DNA of 64,000 bases from Strigamia acuminata. Its lineage: Eukaryota; Arthropoda; Chilopoda; Geophilomorpha; Linotaeniidae. The notes beneath the pieces are model-generated. The model did not search any database and was not told where the DNA came from. It saw only the letters and a program-made list of their open reading frames with translations. The stretch spans positions 60,397,369 to 60,461,368 of the forward strand of contig OX442314.1 of assembly GCA_949358305.1 (NCBI GenBank), written 5' to 3'. Positions 34,015-46,100 of this stretch are shown one piece after another; the stretch's first letter is position 1; each line of letters opens with the position of its first letter. Both the position numbers and the translations under genes were made by a program.

Positions 34015-34635
34015 GAGTGCCTTGATGTCGTCCAGCGCCTCTCCAATCAGGTAGGTTCTTAAATATAAAAGTTTATTTGTTCCATCCAATTGCTCATCGT
34101 TGCCAACTTGGATGGAAAAAGTCTTCCAAAAACCTCCCCATTCCTCCGGTTTGCGCCCGTCAAATTTTGGAATTTCTAACGGTTTGCGTTTGATGAAGGG
34201 TTGTCCGTTCGTCGGGGTCACGCGTGGCGTTGCTGCCGTCACTGCTGCGGTAATGGCCGCCGCCAGTGCGTCGATGTTCGCCGCCGGTTGTGCCTCCGCG
34301 TCCGGTCGCAAGTTCTGGGGCGGTAAAGGTGGAAAATATGTTTGAATGTACCTTGCTAACTCCGCTCTTGCTGCGGCTAAACGGTCCTCCAACGCGTCGA
34401 GTGCCTGCACCGTGGTGTCGATTTCTTGGTCAGATTTGGCTTGATCCAAGGTGGCGTCGAACGTCGTTTGGGCTCGTTTTTGTTTCTGCTCGAGCTGCTG
34501 CATCCACAGTTCAATCGTGGCTTGCGGTATTGCTGCTCGTCCGGTCAGCGCGGCGGTTATTGTTGCTAGGAGTGTCTCAGTGACCATTATGGCCGCTCTG
34601 AAGGCCCTGTTCTTCAACTCAAAAACTCTCACCAT
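34015..34635 (-). pseudogene. BEL gag N-terminal half
   Basis: The reading starts MVRVFELKNRAF. An Ala/Glu-rich coiled region is followed by a proline stretch (YFPPLPPQNL) and LEIPKFDGRKPEEWGGFWKT...NKLLYLRTYL, the conserved start of the BEL/Pao gag domain (DUF1759 type). The domain is cut in its middle by the copia insertion at 34,009. The phase on both sides of the insertion fits a single uninterrupted frame if the insert and one ATCTC copy are ignored. As it stands, BEL gag is broken. Confidence 0.9.
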
Positions 34636-34690
34636 TTTGAATGATTTAGATTAGATGGGAAATTAAATAGTTCCCGGGTTTCGGCCCCAA

Positions 34691-35315
34691 TGTTAAATTT
34701 GCATAAAATAAAATAATACAAATCTATCAAACAAATTCCAAAGTCCTTGGTTACAAATGATGGGTAAAGTTGAGATATTTTGTTGAAATGTGTTGAAAAT
34801 CTAAGATGGCGTCGGAGCAAAGAAAAGGCAGGACCACACGTTTTGAGGTAAAAAAGTACACTGGTCTTTATTCAATTATTTACACAAAAGGAAAAAGTAA
34901 AGAATGCAGATGACACGCTCTGAGCACCAATGGAAACGGTGCACACAAATTTGGAAAAACCCCACCAATTAAAAGATTAACGTGGGGACAAGAACCTTGT
35001 ACAAACTAGAACAGGTCAATACACTCAAATGACAAATGGTAATTAATAATAAAAGTGTTACATCTTCAAATCAAAACATAATATTGAAGCCTAAATATGA
35101 GAAACAATAAAATCAGCAAATCAATGTTAAATTCAAACCAAATATCAAAATCAATAATGTTATTATACAACACCTCAAAGCAATGTAAAAAATGGCAAAT
35201 AAAATTACCCAATCACCAATATAGAAAGAAATAACAAATCAAGGTGGAAAATAGAAATACAAATGGCAGTTTAAATAATGGTTTATTTAACCCGTAAAAT
35301 CACCCGATTTTCACA
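34691..35315 (-). repeat. BEL 5' LTR
   Basis: This is the 625-bp partner of 23,009-23,633, with the CCATG target duplication at 35,316-35,320. Confidence 0.95.
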
Positions 35316-35620
35316 CCATGACGGTTTGGTTGCGCCCGGCTCGGCCTCGCAGGCCAGGTCGGCGCCAAGCTGGGCGCAACCACCGGACTCATTTCACGCC
35401 TTTTCCTTGCTTATTATTTCTGCTTTTTCGTTGCAGGTCCCGGTCTAGCTGTGCCCCAACGTTGCCACCGCCATTGGCGGGAGGGAGTGGATGGTTTTTT
35501 ATTTTTTCCAGCCGTTTTGAGCGGGCCCATGCAGTGCTCCACAAAGTAGGTGAGACTTTGCTCGTGTTATCTCGTTTTTCTTTTCTTTTAATTGGTTTTT
35601 TTCCGTATGTTTTGTTTATT
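35316..35620 (+). other. GC-rich flank with possible exon of the interrupted gene
   Basis: This continues the sequence broken by the BEL insertion at 23,008. A pyrimidine tract ending TTTTTCGTTGCAG, followed by GTCCCGG, looks like a splice acceptor near 35,435. CACAAAGTAG followed by GTGAGA near 35,550 looks like a donor. With the promoter-like block at 22.5-22.96 kb this suggests a plus-strand 5' untranslated exon. GGTTGCGCCC and GGGCGCAACC form a hairpin at 35,328-35,382. Confidence 0.35.
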
Positions 35621-35991
35621 TTGGGCCTCCAAAATGAATTTTGGATCTCCAAAAGGAATTTTGGATCTCCAAAATGAATTTTGGATCTCCAAAATGAATT
35701 TTGGATCTCCAAAATGAATTTTGGATCTCCAAAATGAATTTTGGATCTCCAAAATGAATTTTGGATCTCCAAAATGAATTTTGGGCCTCCAAAATGAATT
35801 TTGGGCCTCCAAAATGAATTTTGGGCCTCCAAAATGAATTTTGGGCCTCCAAAATGAATTTTGGGCCTCCCAAATCAACTTTGGGTCTCCCAAATGAATT
35901 TTGGGCCTCCCAAATGAATTTTGGGCCTCCCAAATGAATTTTGGGCCTCCAAAATGAATTTTGGGCCTCCCAAATCAACTTTGGGTCTCCC
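35621..35991. repeat. 20-bp minisatellite, left part
   Basis: About 18 tandem copies of AAAATGAATTTTGG(A/G)(T/C)CTCC are present, in subtypes GGATCTCC, GGGCCTCC and GGGTCTCC. All minus-strand frames are open because 20 is not a multiple of 3 and no stop word occurs, so the long open frames here are not genes. The array is cut at 35,991 by the LTR element and continues at 38,520. Confidence 0.95.
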
Positions 35992-38519
35992 TGTGAGTCC
36001 GTTACGATGCGACTTAAGTCAAAGTACAGGTAAGACTAGTTTATTTCGATAAATTCAATATGGCGTACAGTGGGGATTAGCGGGAGCCAATCCGTTAACC
36101 CCTTACAAGACGGGACGCCCCCCTACGGTAGGGAGGCTGACTACGGACAGGGGACGGATTCCGGTGTCCGGGAGTCACACGCCCCCCCAGAAAAGGGCAA
36201 TCGTCCCTTGATTGCAATGTTGCGAAAAGGGAGACAGACGAGCGTGCGGATGGTACGGGCCGGCGTGATTTTTCGATTACCTCGAATGGCTTAGAAGAGA
36301 TCGGACGCAGAGCGAGGGAACGGGAAAACGTTTTCTTCGAGTCCGGATACGCAACTTCGTCCTTTGCGTCGTCACGTAAAGCATCGCAGCGTTGCTTGGG
36401 AGCGAGGCGATGGCTGCGAACAACCGGAATGGCGAGCACTGTCCTTGCTGTGTGCCCCTCGATGTTGTTCTCAACGATAGGTGCGTCATCAGAAATAGAG
36501 AAGTCGCACTCGACTTCGGAACTCGGTCCGGGAGGTGCGCTGACAGCAAGAGTGACAAAATTGCACATACGAACCTCGTTAGATGCGTCCTTCTGTCTGA
36601 TGAAATTTGCCGACTTCGTACGCCGACATTCCTTGTTTATGGTGATGGTGCCGCCCGATTCGGTGCACCACGACATGTGTTCGCCGTCGCGGAACGGTGT
36701 GCCCAACAGCATCTCGTACGGAGACTCGTCCAGCACGGCGACGTCGTTCACTCGAAATTGTTCGTTCCCGATGGTAATGTTCACCGAGGTATAACCGACA
36801 GGAGTCGCGGAACCGTTCAGGCCGTTCAGGCGGTTGTTTGAGACGTTCGGGCGGATCTGCGACTTATCCAAAACACAATCGCTGCGAATCAGGCACACGT
36901 TTGCCCCTTGATCGAAAATTGTTTCGACCGTGCGTTGCGCTTCTGCCACGTATACGTCGACGATCGAGAATCCGGTGCTCGGATATTTCGAGTAAAATGT
37001 GCATAAAACGAGCGGATTGGGCTTAGCGGCAGCGGGGTCGGACGTCCTGGGCCGCGGACAAGTGTGTGTGGTGTGGCCCCATGCTTGGCAACGGTAGCAC
37101 TGCGTTTTCGTGATGTCGTCGCCGCGTTGGAAATCGTTCGGGTTGGTACGATTCGAACCGGTGCTCCTCGACTGGTCGGCTGGCGGTTCTGGTGCCCGTC
37201 CGTGGCCGGCGACGAAAGGCGACTTCGGGGCGAAAGGGACCGCGGCGCTCGGTCGCGACGACATATTATCGAGCGCGCGAATATACTTTATGACGGCAGG
37301 AATCGGCCAATCCTTCGTAATGAAAAGACTATTTCTCGTATTATAGTTTGCTACGCCCTCGAGAACCATGAGGACGATATCTTCGGACTGGACTGGGAAA
37401 TTGCGTTTGGTGGAGTCGATCAACGCGAATTTGGCGACGGCGTAATCGATTAACGACTCGTCCTTCTTCTGCGTGCACGCGGTCATGCGGTCCTTCCACT
37501 GGGTCCACGTTTCGTTCGCGCCGAGGAACTCGGTGATTGAATGTTCCCATTCGGCCCAGGTGTCGATGGCTTCGCCCTGCATCGTGTACCAGTGCGAAGC
37601 CTGGTCGCGTAACAATCCGTTCGCCTGGATGAGCTTGGTTTCCTCCGTCCATCCGCCGATTTTTGCGGCTGTGTTAATGCGGCGAATAAATTGCCACACG
37701 TCGTCAGTTTTGGAACCGGTGAAGGGTTGCAGAAACTTTGCGGCGTGCAAGCCATGTTTCACGTGCATCTCGGGGACAGCGACGGGCGGAACAACAACAG
37801 GAGGAGGCAGCGGGTCTGGAGTGTTCAGAATTTTAGCGGCCAAAAGAGCGACGACGGCTTTCAGGTCCGTCATATCGAGCGCAAGATTCGGGGCCAGAGC
37901 GGGGTTGACGGGTAGCGGCGGTGCGGCGGCCGCGGCGGCGGCACGTGTTTCGAGGTTGTCGGCAACCAACGCGTCGGTCATTGCCTGCTTCGATGCGCCG
38001 GCAGGCATAGGGATCGCGCGTAGATCGATTTCGGCGCGTAATTCTTCGGCAGAACACCGCAGCAAAAGGCCAGCATTAGTAGAAGTCAAAAAGTCGGCCA
38101 ACGTGGCCGCGTCCAGATTCGCCATTACGTCTTGTTCGTTTTTATCGTGTTCGTTTCGTCCGTTTTGTTCGTTCGTTCGTATCGTTTTTGTTACGTCGTC
38201 TCGTTCGTCTCGTTCCGTTCGTACCGTGTTTGTTACCGCGCACGTGTCGTTCGTTTCGTTCGTTTTGCTTCGTTCGTTCGTTTCGTTCGTTAATCAGTCA
38301 TAATTTGTAGGTAAAACTGTCAACTGCGCCATGTGAGTCCGTTACGATGCGACTTAAGTCAAAGTACAGGTAAGACTAGTTTATTTCGATAAATTCAATA
38401 TGGCGTACAGTGGGGATTAGCGGGAGCCAATCCGTTAACCCCTTACAAGACGGGACGCCCCCCTACGGTAGGGAGGCTGACTACGGACAGGGGACGGATT
38501 CCGGTGTCCGGGAGTCACA
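35992..38519 (-). mobile_element. Short LTR element with Gag-protease only (TR-GAG-like)
   Basis: Identical 188-bp LTRs at 35,992-36,179 and 38,332-38,519 (TGTGAGTCC...GGAGTCACA on the plus strand) bound a 2,528-bp element. The flanks are CTCCC on both sides (35,987-35,991 and 38,520-38,524). On the minus strand the 5' LTR is followed at once by the primer-binding site TGGCGCAGTTGACAG, and CTTTTCTGGGGGGGCG precedes the 3' LTR as polypurine tract. The interior has only one gene and no RT, RNase H or integrase. LTR identity by eye implies a very recent insertion. Confidence 0.93.
36095..38125 (-). CDS. Gag-protease protein of the short LTR element, 676 aa
   Basis: This is an intact frame. An Ala/Leu-rich helical N-terminus (1-100) and a proline linker come first. 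The retrotransposon Gag region is at about 125-290 (QPFTGSKTDDVWQFI, DQASHWY, WAEWEHSITEFLG). A zinc knuckle CYRCQAWGHTTHTC (C343, C346, H351, C356) follows. A retropepsin-like domain has TIFDQGANVCLI at 402-412 and MLLGTPF at 472-478. The usual D-S/T-G active site reads D-Q-G here, so catalysis is doubtful although the fold signature remains. The last 100 or so residues are Ser/Arg-rich and run into the 3' LTR. Protein supply for reverse transcription and integration would have to come from another element. Confidence 0.88.
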   Translation of the reverse strand: MANLDAATLADFLTSTNAGLLLRCSAEELRAEIDLRAIPMPAGASKQAMTDALVADNLETRAAAAAAAPPLPVNPALAPNLALDMTDLKAVVALLAAKILNTPDPLPPPVVVPPVAVPEMHVKHGLHAAKFLQPFTGSKTDDVWQFIRRINTAAKIGGWTEETKLIQANGLLRDQASHWYTMQGEAIDTWAEWEHSITEFLGANETWTQWKDRMTACTQKKDESLIDYAVAKFALIDSTKRNFPVQSEDIVLMVLEGVANYNTRNSLFITKDWPIPAVIKYIRALDNMSSRPSAAVPFAPKSPFVAGHGRAPEPPADQSRSTGSNRTNPNDFQRGDDITKTQCYRCQAWGHTTHTCPRPRTSDPAAAKPNPLVLCTFYSKYPSTGFSIVDVYVAEAQRTVETIFDQGANVCLIRSDCVLDKSQIRPNVSNNRLNGLNGSATPVGYTSVNITIGNEQFRVNDVAVLDESPYEMLLGTPFRDGEHMSWCTESGGTITINKECRRTKSANFIRQKDASNEVRMCNFVTLAVSAPPGPSSEVECDFSISDDAPIVENNIEGHTARTVLAIPVVRSHRLAPKQRCDALRDDAKDEVAYPDSKKTFSRSLALRPISSKPFEVIEKSRRPVPSARSSVSLFATLQSRDDCPFLGGRVTPGHRNPSPVRSQPPYRRGASRLVRG

Positions 38520-39775
38520 CTCCCAAATGAATTTTTGGTCTCCCAAATGAATTTTTGGTCTCCCAAATGAATTTTGGGCCTCCAAAATGAATTTTGGGCC
38601 TCCAAAATGAATTTTGGGCCTCCAAAATAAATTTTGGATCTCCAAAATGAATTTTTGGGTTTCCCAAATGAATTTTGGGCTTCCAAAATGAATTTTTGGA
38701 TCTCCAAAATGAATTTTGGGCTTCCAAAATGAATTTTGGATCTCCAAAATGAATTTTGGATCTCCAAAATGAATTTTGGATCTCCAAAATGAATTTTGGA
38801 TCTCCAAAATGAATTTTGGGTCTCTCAATTGAATTTTGGGTCTCCAAATTGAATTTTGGGTTTCCCAAATGAATTTTGGGCCTTCCAATTGAATTTTGAG
38901 TCTCCCAAATGAATTTTGGGCCTCCAAAATGAATTTTGGGCCTCCAAAATGAATTTTGGGCCTCCAAAATGAATTTTGGGCCTCCAAAATGAATTTTGGA
39001 TCTCCAAAATGAATTTTTGGTTTTCTCAAATGAATTTTGGGCTTCCAAAATGAATTTTGGATCTCCAAAATGAATTTTGGATCTCCAAAATGAATTTTGG
39101 ATCTCCAAAATGAATTTTGGATCTCAAAAATGAATTTTGGATCTCCAAAATGAATTTTGGGTCTCTCAATTGAATTTTGGGTCTCCAAATTGAATTTTGG
39201 GTTTCCCAAATGCATTTTGGGCCTTCCAATTGAATTTTGAGTCTCCCAAATGAATTTTGGGCCTCCAAAATGAATTTTGGGCCTCCAAAATGAATTTTGG
39301 GCCTCCAAAATGAATTTTGGATCTCCAAAATGAATTTTGGGTCTCCCAAATGAATTTTGGGTCTCTCAATTGAATTTTGGGTCTCCAAATTGAATTTTGG
39401 GTTTCCCAAATGAATTTTGGGCCTTCCAATTGAATTTTGGGTCTCCCAAATGAATTTTGGGCCTCCAAAATGAATTTTGAGTCTCCCAAATGAATTTTGG
39501 GCTTCCAAAATGAATTTTGGGCCTCCAAAAAAAAAAAATGAATTTTTGGGTTTTCCAAATGCATTTCGGGCTTCCCAAATGCATTTCGGGCCTCCCAAAT
39601 GCATTTTGGGCCTCCCAAATGCATTTTGGGCCTCCAAAATGAATTTTTGGTCTCCAAAATGAATTTTGAGCCTCCAAATTGAATTATGGGCCTTCATAAT
39701 GAATTTTGGGTCTCTCAATTGAATTTTGGGTCTCCCAAATGAGTTTTGGATTTCCCAAATAAATTTTGCTTTCAG
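38520..39775. repeat. 20-bp minisatellite, right part
   Basis: About 62 copies of the same 20-bp unit as at 35,621-35,991 are present, with 21-bp variants (extra T) and AAATTGAATTTTGGG or CAAATGCATTTTGGG subtypes. Higher-order blocks recur: for example 38,760-38,960 resembles 39,100-39,290. A run of 12 A lies near 39,528. Confidence 0.95.
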
Positions 39776-40132
39776 AATTCCATCCAGTGAATACAGAATC
39801 TGTCTTTTATTGTGTAGATATTGATTGTATTGATCACTCAAACCCTACATTTGGCACTCTTTTCGCTAGAAAGTAAGCCAAACAAAGAGAAAATAAAGTA
39901 GGGAATTTATACATGGAATGTGGCAAAGATGTAATTCATTCACCATAAATTGTAAACACAAAGCTTCAAATGAATGAGTTTTGACCAAACTTATTTAAAT
40001 GACTTTCTTTTATATTTTTTTACATAATACCATCGCAACATGAATAAGGAAATCAACTTCCAGACAGCTATTCCAATTTATTTTTATTTGTTCGTATTAT
40101 GAAGTGTTTTATTCGTTAATTTCTAAGTACAT
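39776..40132. other. Downstream region of the aldehyde oxidase gene
   Basis: The stretch is AT-rich with no gene. On the minus strand an AATAAA poly(A) signal lies 20 bp past the stop, at 40,108-40,113, and would serve the aldehyde oxidase transcript. Confidence 0.6.
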
Positions 40133-43100
40133 TTAAAATAAAAGTTTTTTGGGATTAACATTACAGGCCAATGCAATTTTATCACGAGTAGATGGAGAAT
40201 CTGCACAAACATTGAAGAAATTCATTAGGAATCTTTGAATTGTCAAGTTAAAAGCGTAGTGATTACTCATTGGAATCCATGACTTCTCTCCATTATCCTT
40301 CCTGAACTCATGCACAGCATGCTGAACTGCAAACAATACTGAACAGCTCATACATAATGGTGGTTCTCCAGCAGCTAGTTTAAATAAATGATTACAAAAG
40401 TATAACATCAGTTTATGGACATTGTACTCTTCGATTTCAGCACTCCGGTCGAATTCTTAGTGTTCTTTAACATGGTGACACGAAAGTCAACTGGAATATC
40501 TTTAGTGGTAGGTAAATAATATTCCTAAAATGATAAGAAAACGAGTTTAAAATTTTACGCTAAATGCAATAAAAATGTTCTTTTTAAACAAAAGACTGTA
40601 TTGCAACAGAAAGATACTTTTCAGATACAAAAATGCATGTTTTGACATAAAGCACTGTTTTTGTGAGCAAAATTTAATTTTTTAAAATAAAAAAGTACTC
40701 CGTACATTAATTTTTTTGTTTTGGTGTAATTACTTAGTTGCACTTACCCAAGTAGTGTTGGTTATATTTCTGCCAGTTTCAACATCAAACTTAGCATTTT
40801 CCAGTAGAAACATTCCCATACCCATGACAAAAGAACCTTCAATCTGTCCAATATCTACTTCAGGACTCAGACTAATAAAAAATGAATAGTTTTATTAAAC
40901 ATTTTGAAAAAACTAATGCTTTACTATACCTTTGACCGCAGTCGTATATCAAATCCACTCGCGAAATTTGCGCTTCTCCTGTCAATCCATCAACCTCTGC
41001 TTCAGCACAAGTTGCACCATATATAACATATTTTTCCGGAAGTTTGTGCGCGGAACCAGTCCTGAAATATTTAATGCAAAAAATTTGGTAGCAAATGGGA
41101 CTACGACCTTCTACAATTTGGTCGATTTTTTAATCTTACACAAAACGTGCACATAAATCAACGTTACTGTTGAAACAAGCATTAATCAATTCATCCCAAG
41201 AAGCATTTTTCATTGTTTCTTGAATTGGTTTTATTCGTTCCAATAGAATCTTACAGCATTCTGCCACTGCCTGTTAAACCAAATCATAAAATTAATTATA
41301 AAAAATTTATAATTATTTTTTACAATTTTATTACCATACAGTTTATTTCACTAGTTGTGCTTGCAACAGTCGGTGATGCATTTGGATTAATAAAACTGTT
41401 TGCGGGAAGCACAACGACTGATTCTAGTGGAACCCCTAATGTGTATGCACAAACTTGAGCAACCTAACAAATAAAATAATGTACATATTAATGGTATGGC
41501 ATTCGTGCGTGTTCATCTTTTAATTATTTACCTTGGTGTTTATTCCTTGCCCGCATTCAATACCACCATGTGCAACTTGTACCGAGCCTCCGTTATTAAA
41601 AATGCTTACTGTTGCATTGAAGGTGGCATTGAAAAAACCAACATCATATTTTATCGGCACAATTGTTATGCCTTTCTTTTTCCAAGCACTTTCCTGCAAC
41701 GCATTTAACTTGTACATTTTAATTAATTATAATAGGAATTTTATTTAAGGACCTTGTTAAACTCTTTAATTAATTTTAATCTCTTCTCAAACTCGGACGA
41801 TTCTTTCAGCTGACCGATAATGTCTCGCAATCCGGGTGAGTTAGAATTATTCTGAAATGCAGAAATCAAATTCATAATAAATTAATCATAATTTTTAAAA
41901 AATAGTATTACCGCTTCAATTGGCATGTTTAAACACCTGACATCTAAAGGAGATTTATTTAAAACCTTTGCAATTTGTTCCATTATGGTCTCTATTACGA
42001 AAACTCCTTTAATACTTCCTGGCGTTCGGCAATAAGTATTGACCGGTAAATTGGTTCTGACAACTTGTGGAAGAACATTCCAATTTGCACATGTATAGGC
42101 TAAGAAAACAAACTGATTATTGATTCGGGTATTTTTGGTTGTTGTGATGGATCAAGCTCGTTACCATTTTTTGCAAACTCCACCGCTATAAAAATTGCTG
42201 GGTCATTCAAATGACAGCCATAGTCCATGGTAAAAATCATTTTTACAGCTTCCAACTTTCCATTATCATCAAAACCAACCTAAATAACAAAATTTATTTA
42301 GCTGCAGAACATTGATCAATTCAAAAAGTGCTAGATAATAAAACATTCATTCAGGTTCTAGTAAAAATGCCCCACTACCGGTGATCATTATTCCACATTA
42401 AATACAGAACTTAAACAGCATGGAATTGGTCAATACTTGGATGAGTTTAATACGATTTTCTCCAGTCCTAAGTATAAATGCAACTTTGAGAACACATCTC
42501 TTAAAGCCAACTACCTCACACAGCTATTCTGCCTTTGATGTCATGAGTGAAAGAAATATGAATATAAATACAGCCCAGACAGAAGAAAAATCCTAAAGTA
42601 CTAACAGTAAGTTATACAGGGTGGTCTAAAAGTCTGGTTCACAGCAGTAAATAATTCCCAAACTGTTTTAGATTTTGATTTAGCAAAATGATTGTCAGGG
42701 TAGTATTTTGGGGGAAATGCCACAGGTCTAACCTATGTAAAATAACATCATAAGAAACCTTTCTTCCCAAGCATTGCCTAGCAGCCTGCCAACTAATTAA
42801 CCATACCTCATATTGAGCTAAAAAAGGTTTACGGCGACCCAACATCTCCAAATTAGTCTTCAGATCCATTTGCAAATAAACAGGCCTAAAACCGAAAAAA
42901 AAACATTTAAAATTCGTATTAAACCTTGGATTAAGAAAATACTTATTGAACATCTGTGCAGCCAATGCACTTGCACTTGCTGTGTGCCAATTTCGAGATA
43001 TCTTTCCGCCATAAGCTCCTCCAAGACGGCGCATTTCTACATGAACTGAACTGCGATTTATTCCCAACACCTGTGCAACCACTGCGTGTGTTGCATCGGT

Positions 43101-46100
43101 AAACTGTGTTGATGGATATACAGTGAAGCCCTCATTGGTTGGAATTGTAAGACAAACCTAAAAATCGAGTAATAGGTTATTAGTTCATACAAAATAAGTT
43201 AAAGACAAAAATTTGCGCTTACTTGAGTTTCCAAATGAAAATGAAATTGAGTGCCAACTTCGATTTCTCCAGAAATTTTATTCGTTGCACTTGCCATTGC
43301 TTTATCTGCATCTCCTTCGAATATACCAAGCATGTTTTCCACCTTTACTCTGTCAGGATGTTTCAAAGCCTCTTTTATAGTCAATATGGGAGGTCCTAGA
43401 GACATGTATTGCACTTTCACTCTGTGAGAAGCTTCCTTTGCCAAATTGTCAGATTCAGCAACAATGAGGCCCAACGATTGGCCAGCGTACAATACATTGC
43501 CGCTGCAAAATAATTCTTCATGATCAGGATAGAAAAACTTTCGAGCTACTGGAACACAAATATTCTTCCCCGGGATATCTTTGTGAGTCAAGAAAGCCAA
43601 AACTCCTGGCATTTTCTATAAAAGAAGATTTTTCAGTTTCACATAGTTACGAACCCAATGATAAAGCTAGTTACCAATGCATCTGAGGCATCCATGTTTA
43701 TAATTTCAGCATTACCTATAGTGCTAATTACAAATGCTGCGTATAAAGTACCGGGTGGCCGAACAATATCCGGGATATATTCTGCTTCCCCCGCACACTA
43801 CGTAACTGCCATTAATATGACTGGAAAATCTCAATTGTATATTCTTTAATATGTGTACCTGAGATTTGCCTTCTATTTTCGATATTGGTTGATTCAGTGG
43901 CCATTCACTCTTAATTGTATCGTAAGTCTGTTTTCCACTGGATATTGGTCGCTCTATGAAACCAGACGCATTCCAGTATCGAGGGTTTATTTTGTGTTTA
44001 GGTAAAACACTCAAAACGTACTAAATTAATCAATTCTATCAGCGTATTTACATACCGGGTGGCCAACATAAAACCGGCCCGACAATACAAGGAGTGTTAC
44101 GAAGGGTGACTTGTTGTAACTTGAGATTCTGTGATGACACATTTGTAAGAGCGCCACCTGGTGCTCCTCGTCTTTAACGTTTGAAATAAATTGTAATGGG
44201 ACTTCCGTAGTAACCCTTATATGGTGTGGTCAAGTTTTTGTGTCTTCCAACATCAATCTTCCCCAATCCTTAAAACTACAACATGACTAAAAAAAATGTA
44301 TACACGCACAAAATTAATAAATATACATAAATCATAAGCTGTGGGTAGGGTTGTTTAATTAACGTTCCTGGTGCAATTTTTTCCGCTCTTTCGTTTGGTG
44401 TTTAGGTTTTGACAATCCGAGCTTTTGTTCTCAAGATATTTCCGATTTTAATCAACCATTGTCCGAATTTGCCAAGTTTGATTGCACTATTCATTCCTGA
44501 ATTTTGCGGTACTTTTTGAATCTCTTCAATGGTACTATTGTGGATTTCTTCAGATGTTCCAGTACGAGATTTTGCTTTATGTTATGAGATTTTGCTTGAT
44601 TTTATGAGGTTTTGTTTGATTTTATGAGATATTGCTTGATTTTATGGGATTTTGCTTAATTTTCTGAGATTTTGCTTGATTTTATGAGATTTTGCTTGAT
44701 TTTATGAGATTTTGCTTGATTTTATGAGATTTTGCTTGATTTTATGAGATTTTGTGAGATTGTGCTTGATTTTGTGAGATTGTGCTTGATTTTGTAAGAT
44801 TGTGCTTGATTTTGTCGTATAGTACCAACAAAGTGTTACAGGTACCGTACCAGTCACAAATTTCGGTATTTTTTGAAAAATACTGTGTACCTGTACCGGT
44901 ACTAGTACTGCTGAAGAAATCCACAAAATTACCACAAAATCTAAAATTCAAGCTGACTAGTGCCATCAAACTTGGAAAATTCAGAAAAATAATTGATGAA
45001 AAATGCAAATATCTCGCGAACGAAAGCTCGGATCGTCAAAAACTAAACACCAAACGAAAGAGCGGAAAAAACTGCACTAGAAAAGTTAATTAAACTACAC
45101 TGCCCACAGCTAATGATTAATGTATATTTAATTTTGTGCGTGTATACATTTTTTTAATCGTCCTTCGCTCCTGCTTCTAGTATTGTCGGGCCGGTTTTAT
45201 GTGGGCTACCTGGTAGCTTTAGGTTACATACATACACAATGATTTAAATGACAATAGTGCTACAGTAAAATTATCTATTCATCTGGTCAAACAGATATTT
45301 AAAAGACCATTTATTTTGGTGCCAAAATAAATGGCCTTTTAGGCAATTGGTCCCTTAACATATTTTGGGCTATGTGACTGGTTTGTCATTTATGATAGTT
45401 TGCTTCATTCAATTTAGTTTTGATACCTTGTAAAACAAATTCAATGCAAGTTGTTTTCTGTACAATGGATTGGCCAAATGTAAATTTTCTTCAACCACAA
45501 TTTCTTGAGACAATTGACTGACAGCGGCTGTAAATAAAATAATTAAGTAAAAGCTCATCACATGGTGTTCAAGTTTTTATTTATGCACTACCTTGAAAAA
45601 CTTTAACATCTGCCAATTTTTGTCCAACTAAAAACTGCTCAGTTTTTCTTGCATGAACCTATTATTAATTTTTGAGTTAATACCCAATGTATTGAAAAAA
45701 TAAAATAACATTATCTTACAAATTTCTGGCTCAATCCTCCAAACACAAATGATGGCTTTGATAACACTTTACAGTTATCTTTTTCATCAACTTCTGCCAA
45801 AAAAGCTCCAGACACATAAGCATGAGCACTCTTTAAAAGATTAATTACCACTGAGATAAAGGAAGTGGTCATTTTGTTTGTCGAATCGAATTGTTACCTG
45901 AGCTCTGGGCATAACTTTGAAAGAATTAAATTTTGTGACACCTGAAAAAATATGTGGGAAAACTACTTTAAGGACCACTTTATTCTTCATGTCAAGCTTT
46001 AAAAATTGTTCGCAATCAACGGATTCAGTTGTTCCTGTTGTGGCATTGCCAATAATCAACTTAACACCAATACATTCAAAAATAACAAACAAATCTGATA

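Larger units (their letters stand above)
23009..35315 (-). mobile_element. BEL/Pao LTR retrotransposon interrupted by a copia element
   Basis: The paired 625-bp LTRs (23,009-23,633 and 34,691-35,315) begin TGTTAAATT and end TTTTCACA on the plus strand. The 5-bp flanks are CCATG on both sides (23,004-23,008 and 35,316-35,320), which is a clean target duplication. I count about three LTR differences by eye (for example at 23,145/34,827), so the insertion is young. Genes read on the minus strand. The element's own length, after subtracting the 5,724-bp copia insertion and one ATCTC copy, is about 6,578 bp. On the minus strand the 5' LTR is followed by GGGGCCGAAACCCGGGA, a plausible primer-binding site. 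Confidence 0.95.

Noticed and set aside
35389-35978. Protein-coding exon next to the minisatellite
   Set aside because: The reading is mostly minisatellite; only weak splice-like sites support an exon in the GC-rich flank, and that would be non-coding.
38481-39841. Open frames up to 275 codons in the 20-bp minisatellite
   Set aside because: A 20-bp unit without stop words keeps all frames open; the peptide is a simple 20-residue repeat.
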